From: Glandiceps talaboti
Lineage: Eukaryota > Hemichordata > Enteropneusta > Spengelidae
Direction of reading: 5' to 3'
Assembly (NCBI RefSeq): GCF_964340395.1
Contig: NC_135567.1
Location: 124,001 to 188,000, forward strand
Length of the DNA stretch: 64,000 bases
This document shows positions 54,451 to 64,000 of this stretch, piece by piece. The position numbers and the translations under genes were made by a program. The notes under the pieces were generated by a model. It had not been told where the DNA came from and ran no database searches. It was given only the letters and a program-made list of their open reading frames with translations. Every line of letters starts with the position of its first letter. Position 1 is the stretch's first letter.

Positions 54451-55310
54451 TTTTTAGCACAACTGAACTGAGGTTCAGTAGTGCTATAGGGATGGCAAAA
54501 TGTCTGTCTGTCTGTATGTCTGTGTGTGTGTGTAAACAACTTAAAGTCAAAAACTGCTGGACCGATGGCTTTGATATTTGGTGGTCATGTTACTTCTGGT
54601 ATCTAGTTGGGAAATTGTTCAAATGAAAATGATAGTATCACAGATATGGGTTTTGGGTCAAAAAATGTGATTTTTGGTCAAAAAACTTAAACTCCAAAAC
54701 TACAAGGCAGATTGGCATGAAATTTGGTGGGGACATTCTTAGGGGTGAGTAAATTAAGATTGTTCATGACATGATGATTCCCTCAGTAATATGCAAATTA
54801 GGGCTAAAAATGTGTCTTTTTGGTCAAAACGCTATAATTCCAAAACTACTCAGCAGATTGGGCTGAAATTTAACAGGGATGCATCTGTGGGTGTATAGAC
54901 AAAGAAATACTAAGCATACTATGATTTCATGAGTGATATGCAAATTAGGTGGAAAAATGTTCATTTTTGGTCAAAAACTTATATCTCAAAAAGAACTTGG
55001 TCAATGAGACTGAAACTTGGGGAGATGTTTCTGAAAGTGTTATTCTTGCAGATTTTCTTCAAAAACATTTGGACAAAATCAAAATGATTGCATCACAGAT
55101 GTGCATTTTGCATCAACAAATGTGATTCTGGGTGTGAAACTCATGCAAAATGAAAAGTTATAGTTTTATAGATGCAATAAAATCATTAAAATCTTTTATG
55201 GGCTACTTCACATGTCAATGTCAATTGCATGAAGATTACCCTCTGTTTAAGGTTGCTTGGAAACACTGTTTTAAAAATACTCTCTATGATTAAACAGGTT
55301 CATTCTGTGC
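54451..55310 (+). repeat. Interspersed hairpin-ended repeat, copy D (longest)
   Basis: Begins tttttagcac with a hairpin at 54456-54485 (AGCAC.ACTGAAC, loop TGAG, GTTCAGT.GTGCT), then a tgtctg/tgtg simple repeat. The body has 'ttttggtcaaaaa' three to four times, each followed by 'ctccaaaactac'-like and 'gatatgcaaattag'-like text, so it contains internal subrepeats. It ends around 'gattaaacaggttcatt' (55289), matched in reverse at 38367. There is no coding frame. Confidence 0.7.
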
Positions 55311-55790
55311 TACATACATAATACAGTCTTTGGGGGTCAAGAAAGTGTGATTCACCAAATGAACATGTATACCTAGCATGCTCACCATGCGAATAAATAT
55401 TTTCAAAACAGTACATTGTACAGTTGTGCTACAACACCATTGGTGGTATTTTTAGCATTCAAAGTTGGTGTGAGGAGACATTGTCCATAGGGCAACCATT
55501 TTATTATAAATTCTGCCATGTCTACAGCCTTTATTACTTTGAACTCTGTTAGCAAGATGTCATACATTCCACACACAATTACATTTAAGATAAGTTTTAG
55601 ATATTTCCAAATATTCAAAAAAAAGAAAAGAAAAAAAAAGCGGGAACTGTGTAATATCATTACTTGTACACTAGCAATAAATATTTGATAAAATCCAATA
55701 TTTTGTGTCTTGTTTAGTGTATTTGAATCACATTCAGCCCTGAATGGAATCTCTGATAGATCTGTGGGCAGCTTGCCATTATGCAGTGAA
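55311..55790. other. Stretch without a recognisable gene
   Basis: AT-rich sequence between repeat copy D and the right end of the 13.5-kb insertion. A 147-codon minus-strand frame (55403-55846) crosses poly-purine DNA and the palindromic end and is not protein-like. Confidence 0.45.
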
Positions 55791-55795
55791 GCACC

Positions 55796-56079
55796 ATTGG
55801 GCCAACAGTGGCCCAACGTTGGGCCAACCTTACCACCAATTAGCAATGTTGGGCCAAAGTTGGGCCAACGTTGTGCCTACCTATTTCTTGCCACTGTTGG
55901 GCCAACGTTGGGCCAACCTTGCCAGTGTCCAAAGTTGGGCCAACGTTGTGCCAACCTATTTCTTGCCACCAGTGAGCCAACGTTGGGCCGACGGACAAAA
56001 CGACGTTGGGCCAACCTCAGTTCCTGACGTTGGCCCAACTGATCTACTTTCGTTGGGCCAACGTTGGCCCACCACAGGT
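55796..56079. repeat. Right subterminal repeats (GGGCCAACGTTGGCCC palindromes)
   Basis: About a dozen copies of ttgggccaacgttgggcc-type text, with the imperfect block 'caacctatttcttgccac' present twice (about 55878 and 55952). The palindrome CCAACGTTGG is the form expected from CCGACGTCGG, found at the left end, after C-to-T change at the outer CpGs on both strands. Frames through here (PTLGQ/GPTLG repeats) are shadows. Confidence 0.85.
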
Positions 56080-56091
56080 GTGCTATCTGGG
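56080..56091 (-). repeat. Right terminal inverted repeat
   Basis: The complement reads CCCAGATAGCAC, matching the left end at 42571-42582. It is followed by TT and the resumed 37-bp unit. Confidence 0.75.
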
Positions 56092-57985
56092 TTAGCATGT
56101 AACACACTACAATCCCTAAATTGACCCCTTAGCATTGTAACACACTACAATCCCTAAATTAACCCCTTAGCATGTAACACACTGCAATCCCTAAATTAAC
56201 CCCTTGGCATGTAACACACTATAATCCCTATAATTGATCCCTTAGCATGTAACACACTACAATCCCTAAATTAACCCCTTAGCATGTAACACACTACAAT
56301 ACCTAAATTGATCCCTTAGCATGTAACACACTATATAATCCCTAAATTAACCCCTTGGCATGTAACACACTACAATCCCTAAATTGACCCCTTAGCATGT
56401 AACACACTACAATCCCTAAATTAACCCCTTAGCATGTAACACACTACAATCCCTAAATTAACCCCTTAGCATGTAACACACTACAATCCCTAAATTAACC
56501 CCTTAGCATGTAACACACTACAATCCCTAAATTGACCCCTTAGCATGTAACACACTACAATCCCTAAATTGACTCCTTTAGCATGTCACACACTACAATC
56601 CCTAAATTGACCCCTTAGCATGTAAAACACTATAATCCCTAAATTGACTCCTTTAGCATGTAACACACTACAATCCCTAAATTGACCCCTTAGCTTGTAA
56701 CACACTACAATCCCTAAATTGACAACTTAGCATGTAACACACTACAATCCCTAAATTGACCCCTTAGCATGTAACACACTACAATCCCTAAATTGGTCCC
56801 TTAGCATGTAACACACTACAATCCCTAAATTAACCCCTTAGCATGTAACACACTACAATCCCTAAATTGACTCCTTTAGCATGTAACACACTACAATCCC
56901 TAAATTGACCCCTTATCTTGTAACACACTACAATCCCTAAATTGACCCCTTTGCATGTAACACACTACAATCACTAAATTGACCCCTTAGCATGTAACAC
57001 ACTACAATCCCTAAATTAACCCCTTAGCATGTAACACACTATAATCCCTAAATTGATCCCTTAGCATGTAACACACTACAATCCCTAAATTAACCCCTTA
57101 GCATGTAACACACTACAATACCTAAATTAACCCCTTAGCATGTAACACACTACAATCCCTAAATTGACCCCTTTGCATGTAACACACTACAACCCCTAAA
57201 TTAACCCCTTAGCATGTAACACACTACAATCCCTAAATTGATCCCTTAGCATGTAACACACTATACAATCCCTAAATTAACCCCTTGGCATGTAACACAC
57301 TACAATCCCTAAATTGACCCCTTAGCATGTAACACACTACAATCCCTAAATTAACCCCTTAGCATGTAACACACTACAATCCCTAAATTAACCCCTTAGC
57401 ATGTAACACACTACAATCCCTAAATTAACCCCTTAGCATGTAACACACTACAATCCCTAAATTGACCCCTTAGCATGTAACACACTACAATCCCTAAATT
57501 GACTCCTTTAGCATGTAACACACTACAATCCCTAAATTAACCCCTTAGCATGTAACACACTACAATCCCTAAATTAACCCCTTAGCATGTAACACACTAC
57601 AATCCCTAAATTGACCCCTTAGCATGTAACACACTACAATCCCTAAATTGACTCCTTTAGCATGTAACACACTACAATCCCTAAATTGACCCCTTAGCAT
57701 GTAAAACACTATAATCCCTTAATTGACTCCTTTAGCATGTAACACACTACAATCCCTAAATTAACCCCTTAGCATGTAACACACTACAACCCCTAAATTA
57801 ACCCCTTAGCATGTAACACACTACAATCCCTAAATTGACCCCTTAGCATGTAACACACTATAATCCCTAAATTGACTCCTTTAGCATGTAACACACTACA
57901 ATCACTAAATTGACCCCTTAGCATGTAACACACTATAATCCCTAAATTGACCCCTTAGCATGTAACACACTACAATCACTAAATT
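56092..57985. repeat. 37-bp satellite array, right part
   Basis: About 51 copies of the 37-bp unit, resuming in phase with the left part. The 'aattaacccc' variant is commoner than in the left part, and a block with 'aattgactcctttagc' recurs. At 57985 it changes abruptly to the second 33-bp family. Confidence 0.96.
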
Positions 57986-60900
57986 GGCTCTATTAAAGTC
58001 AGACTATTACAATGGATCATTTCTATTAAAGTCAAACTATTACAATGGATTATTTCTATTAAAGTCAGACTATTACAATAGATTATTTCTATTAAAGTCA
58101 GACTATTACAATAGATTATATCTATTAAAGTCAGACTATTACAATAGATTATTTCTATTAAAGTCAGACTATTACAATAGATTATTTCTATTAAAGTCAG
58201 ACTATTACAATGGATTATTTCTATTAAAGTCAGACTATTACAATAGATTATTTCTATTAAAGTCAGACTATTACAATAGATTATTTCTATTAAAGTCAGA
58301 CTATTACAATGGATTATTTCTATTAAAGTCAGACTATTACAATGGATTATTTCTATTAAATTCAGACTATTACAATGGATTATTTCTATTAAAGTCAGAC
58401 TATTACAATAGATTATTTCTATTAAAGTCAGACTATTACAATAGATTATATCTATTAAAGTCAAACTATTACAATAGATTATATCTATTAAAGTCAGACT
58501 ATTACAATGGATTATTTCTATTAAAGTCAGACTATTACAATAGATTATTTCTATTAAGGTCAGACTATTACAATAGATTATTTCTATTAAAGTCAGACTA
58601 TTACAATAGATTATATCTATTAAAGTCAAACTATTACAATAGATTATTTCTATTAAAGTCAGACTATTACAATGGATTATTTCTATTAAAGTCAGACTAT
58701 TACAATGGATTATTTCTATTAAAGTCAGACTATTACAATAGATTATTTCTATTAAAGTCAGACTATTACAATAGATTATTTCTATTAAAATCAGACTATT
58801 ACAATGGATTATTTCTATTAAAGTCAAACTATTACAATAGATTATTTCTATTAAAATCAGACTATTACAATAGATTATTTCTATTAAATTCAGACTATTA
58901 CAATAGATTATTTCTATTAAAGTCAGACTATTACAATAGATTATTTCTATTAAAGTCAGACTATTACAATAGATTATTTCTATTAAAATCAGACTATTAC
59001 AATAGATTATTTCTATTAAAGTCAGACTATTACAATAGATTATATCTATTAAAATCAGACTATTACAATAGATTATTTCTATTAAAGTCAGACTATTACA
59101 ATAGATTATATCTATTAAAGTCAGACTATTACAATGGATTATTTCTATTAAAGTCAGACTATTACAATAGATTATTTCTATTAAGGTCAGACTATTACAA
59201 TAGATTATTTCTATTAAAATCAGACTATTACAATGGATTATTTCTATTAAAGTCAGACTATTACAATGGATTATTTCTATTAAAGTCAGACTATTACAAT
59301 AGATTATTTCTATTAAAGTCAGACTATTACAATAGATCATTTCTATTAAAATCAGACTATTACAATAGATTATTTCTATTAAAATCAGACTATTACAATG
59401 GATTATTTCTATTAAAGTCAGACTATTACAATAGATTATTTCTATTAAAGTCAGACTATTACAATAGATTATTTCTATTAAAATCAGACTATTACAATAG
59501 ATTATTTCTATTAAAGTCAGACTATTACAATAGATTATATCTATTAAAGTCAGACTATTACAATGGATTATTTCTATTAAAGTCAGACTATTACAATAGA
59601 TTATTTCTATTAAGGTCAGACTATTACAATAGATTATTTCTATTAAAATCAGACTATTACAATGGATTATTTCTATTAAAGTCAGACTATTACAATGGAT
59701 TATTTCTATTAAAGTCAGACTATTACAATAGATTATTTCTATTAAAGTCAGACTATTACAATAGATTATATCTATTAAAGTCAAACTATTACAATAGATT
59801 ATTTCTATTAAAGTCAGACTATTACAATAGATTATTTCTATTAAAGTCAGACTATTACAATAGATTATATCTATTAAAATCAGACTATTACAATAGATTA
59901 TTTCTATTAAAGTCAGACTATTACAATGGATTATTTCTATTAAAGTCAGACTATTACAATAGATTATTTCTATTAAGGTCAGACTATTACAATAGATTAT
60001 TTCTATTAAAATCAGACTATTACAATGGATTATTTCTATTAAAGTCAGACTATTACAATGGATTATTTCTATTAAAGTCAGACTATTACAATAGATTATT
60101 TCTATTAAAGTCAGACTATTACAATAGATTATTTCTATTAAAGTCAGACTATTACAATAGATCATTTCTATTAAAGTCAGACTATTACAATAGATCATTT
60201 CTATTAAAATCAGACTATTACAATAGATTATTTCTATTAAAATCAGACTATTACAATGGATTATTTCTATTAAAGTCAGACTATTACAATAGATTATTTC
60301 TATTAAAATCAGACTATTACAATAGATTATTTCTATTAAAGTCAGACTATTACAATAGATTATATCTATTAAAGTCAGACTATTACAATGGATTATTTCT
60401 ATTAAAGTCAGACTATTACAATAGATTATTTCTATTAAGGTCAGACTATTACAATAGATTATTTCTATTAAAATCAGACTATTACAATGGATTATTTCTA
60501 TTAAAGTCAGACTATTACAATGGATTATTTCTATTAAAGTCAGACTATTACAATAGATTATTTCTATTAAAGTCAGACTATTACAATAGATTATATCTAT
60601 TAAAGTCAAACTATTACAATAGATTATTTCTATTAAAGTCAGACTATTACAATGGATTATTTCTATTAAAGTCAGACTATTACAATAGATTATTTCTATT
60701 AAAGTCAGACTATTACAATAGATTATTTCTATTAAGGTCAGACTATTACAATGGATTATTTCTATTAAAATCAGACTATTACAATGGATTATTTCTATTA
60801 AAGTCAGACTATTACAATGGATTATTTCTATTAAAGTCAGACTATTACAATAGATTATTTCTATTAAAGTCAGACTATTACAATAGATTATATCTATTAA

Positions 60901-63900
60901 AGTCAAACTATTACAATAGATTATTTCTATTAAAGTCAGACTATTACAATAGATTATTTCTATTAAAGTCAGACTATTACAATAGATTATTTCTATTAAA
61001 GTCAGACTATTACAATAGATTATTTCTATTAAAGTCAGACTATTACAATAGATTATTTCTATTAAAATCAGACTATTACAATAGATTATTTCTATTAAGG
61101 TCAGACTATTACAATAGATTATTTCTATTAAAATCAGACTATTACAATGGATTATTTCTATTAAAGTCAGACTATTACAATAGATTATTTCTATTAAAGT
61201 CAGACTATTACAATAGATTATATCTATTAAAGTCAGACTATTACAATGGATTATTTCTATTAAAGTCAGACTATTACAATAGATTATTTCTATTAAAATC
61301 AGACTATTACAATAGATTATTTCTATTAAAATCAGACTATTACAATGGATTATTTCTATTAAAGTCAGACTATTACAATGGATTATTTCTATTAAAGTCA
61401 GACTATTACAATAGATTATTTCTATTAAAGTCAGACTATTACAATAGATTATATCTATTAAAGTCAAACTATTACAATAGATTATTTCTATTAAAGTCAG
61501 ACTATTACAATGGATTATTTCTATTAAAGTCAGACTATTACAATGGATTATTTCTATTAAAGTCAGACTATTACAATAGATTATTTCTATTAAAGTCAGA
61601 CTATTACAATAGATTATATCTATTAAAGTCAAACTATTACAATAGATTATTTCTATTAAAGTCAGACTATTACAATAGATTATATCTATTAAAGTCAAAC
61701 TATTACAATAGATTATTTCTATTAAAGTCAGACTATTACAATAGATTATTTCTATTAAAGTCAGACTATTACAATAGATTATTTCTATTAAAGTCAGACT
61801 ATTACAATAGATTATATCTATTAAAGTCAAACTATTACAATAGATTATTTCTATTAAAGTCAGACTATTACAATAGATTATTTCTATTAAAGTCAGACTA
61901 TTACAATAGATTATTTCTATTAAGGTCAGACTATTACAATGGATTATTTCTATTAAAGTCAGACTAATACAATAGATTATTTCTATTAAATTCAGACTAT
62001 TACAATAGATTATTTCTATTAAAGTCAAACTATTACAATGGATTATTTCTATTAAAGTCAGACTATTACAATAGATTATTTCTATTAAATTCAGACTATT
62101 ACAATAGATTATTTCTATTAAAGTCAGACTATTACAATAGATTATTTCTATTAAAGTCAGACTATTACAATGGATTATTTCTATTAAAATCAGACTATTA
62201 CAATGGATTATTTCTATTAAAGTCAGACTATTACAATGGATTATTTCTATTAAAGTCAGACTATTACAATAGATTATTTCTANNNNNNNNNNNNNNNNNN
62301 NNNNNNNNNNNNNNNNNNNNNNNNNNNNNNNNNNNNNNNNNNNNNNNNNNNNNNNNNNNNNNNNNNNNNNNNNNNNNNNNNNGTCAGACTATTACAATAG
62401 ATTATTTCTATTAAAGTCAGACTATTACAATAGATTATTTCTATTAAAGTCAGACTATTACAATGGATTATTTCTATTAAAGTCAGACTATTACAATGGA
62501 TTATTTCTATTAAAGTCAGACTATTACAATAGATTATTTCTATTAAAGTCAGACTATTACAATAGATTATATCTATTAAAGTCAGACTATTACAATGGAT
62601 TATTTCTATTAAAGTCAGACTATTACAATAGATTATTTCTATTAAAGTCAGACTATTACAATGGATTATTTCTATTAAAGTCAGACTATTACAATAGATT
62701 ATTTCTATTAAAGTCAGACTATTACAATAGATTATTTCTATTAAAGTCAGACTATTACAATGGATTATTTCTATTAAAGTCAGACTATTACAATAGGATT
62801 ATTTCTATTAAAGTCAGACTATTACAATAGATTATTTCTATTAAAGTCAGACTATTACAATAGATTATTTCTATTAAAGTCAGACTATTACAATGGATTA
62901 TTTCTATTAAAGTCAGACTATTACAATAGATTATTTCTATTAAAGTCAGACTATTACAATGGATTATTTCTATTAAAGTCAGACTATTACAATGGATTAT
63001 TTCTATTAAAGTCAGACTATTACAATAGATTATTTCTATTAAAGTCAGACTATTACAATAGATTATTTCTATTAAAGTCAGACTATTACAATGGATTATT
63101 TCTATTAAAGTCAGACTATTACAATAGGATTATTTCTATTAAAGTCAGACTATTACAATAGATTATTTCTATTAAAGTCAGACTATTACAATGGATTATT
63201 TCTATTAAAGTCAGACTATTACAATAGATTATTTCTATTAAAGTCAGACTATTACAATAGGATTATTTCTATTAAAGTCAGACTATTACAATGGATTATT
63301 TCTATTAAAGTCAGACTATTACAATAGATTATTTCTATTAAAGTCAGACTATTACAATAGATTATTTCTATTAAAGTCAGACTATTACAATGGATTATTT
63401 CTATTAAAGTCAGACTATTACAATAGATTATTTCTATTAAAGTCAGACTATTACAATAGATTATTTCTATTAAAGTCAGACTATTACAATGGATTATTTC
63501 TATTAAAGTCAGACTATTACAATAGATTATTTCTATTAAAGTCAGACTATTACAATAGATTATTTCTATTAAAGTCAGACTATTACAATGGATTATTTCT
63601 ATTAAAGTCAGACTATTACAATGGATTATTTCTATTAAAGTCAGACTATTACAATAGATTATTTCTATTAAAGTCAGACTATTACAATAGGATTATTTCT
63701 ATTAAAGTCAGACTATTACAATGGATTATTTCTATTAAAGTCAGACTATTACAATAGATTATTTCTATTAAAGTCAGACTATTACAATAGATTATTTCTA
63801 TTAAAGTCAGACTATTACAATAGGATTATTTCTATTAAAGTCAGACTATTACAATGGATTATTTCTATTAAAGTCAGACTATTACAATAGATTATTTCTA

Positions 63901-64000
63901 TTAAAGTCAGACTATTACAATAGATTATTTCTATTAAAGTCAGACTATTACAATAGATTATTTCTATTAAAGGTCAGACTATTACAATAGATTATTTCTA
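57986..64000. repeat. 33-bp satellite array, second family (over 6 kb, runs off the window)
   Basis: About 180 copies of a 33-bp unit, tattaaagtcagactattac + aatagattatttc, with g/a (tggatt/tagatt), ttt/tat, gac/aac and aag/aaa variants. Both strands stay open in one frame (LLKSDYYNRLF on plus, CNSLTLIEIIY on minus) over about 4 kb. This double openness reflects the unit itself, not two genes. After the assembly gap 34-bp units (aataggatt) appear and close the frame. Confidence 0.96.
62283..62382. other. Assembly gap of 100 N
   Basis: Exactly 100 Ns inside the second 33-bp array: a placeholder of arbitrary size. Unit composition differs on its two sides, so the missing length may be large. 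Confidence 0.99.

Noticed and set aside
55710-56124. Open frames with GPTLGQ-type repeats as a coding gene
   Set aside because: They read through palindromic subterminal repeats of the 13.5-kb insertion in several frames and on both strands at once.
57979-62028. Overlapping genes on opposite strands of the last array
   Set aside because: Both frames come from the same 33-bp unit. They close as soon as 34-bp units occur, and no flanking exon structure is seen.

Overview
This window looks like nuclear DNA from an animal, most likely a marine invertebrate. It is AT-rich and mostly CpG-poor. It contains GT-AG introns and several nested DNA transposons, a Penelope-like fragment with a hammerhead ribozyme, and a 100-N scaffold gap. 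No bacterial operon, ribosome binding site, rRNA or tRNA is visible. The species cannot be fixed from the sequence alone.

About two thirds of the window is tandem repeat DNA in at least eight unrelated families: 40-bp units (about 2055-2970), 50-bp (3671-9914), 54-bp (about 9944-10420), 30-bp (12631-32325, roughly 650 copies), 21-bp (32378-32543), 33-bp (34420-38020), 37-bp (40523-42570, resuming at 56092-57985), and a second, unrelated 33-bp family (57986 to the window end, with the gap at 62283-62382). The very long open frames in the 30- and 33-bp arrays follow from unit lengths divisible by three. The substitutions seen are mostly amino-acid-changing, and the longest frame is broken by 28-bp units, so I do not call them proteins. 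Several arrays contain second-level duplications (1,150 and 850 bp in the 50-bp array, about 5.1 kb in the 30-bp array, 363 bp in the 33-bp array).

The 37-bp array is interrupted by a 13,521-bp insertion (42571-56091). It has inverted CCCAGATA-type ends, and removing it with one copy of a TT duplication restores the 37-bp period exactly. I read it as one large unclassified DNA transposon or composite insertion. Inside it are a CpG-rich left end with a possible 5' exon, a Penelope-like inverted repeat carrying a hammerhead ribozyme, a 2,154-bp inverted-repeat element (48007-50160) that itself contains a 65-bp array split by a 1,109-bp hAT-like element (48664-49772), a pair of inverted miniature elements (51549-52875), and the only convincing protein-coding gene.

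That gene (50755-54450, + strand) has an N-terminal exon and three downstream exons resembling a DUF4806-domain protein. Exons 2-4 join in matching phase. Exon 1 does not join exon 2 in frame, so a middle exon is missing from my reading or has been lost where the miniature elements sit. An interspersed repeat with a conserved terminal hairpin occurs four times (about 12040, 33105, 38345 and 54451). Two copies flank the 30-bp array, and one begins directly after the gene's stop codon.
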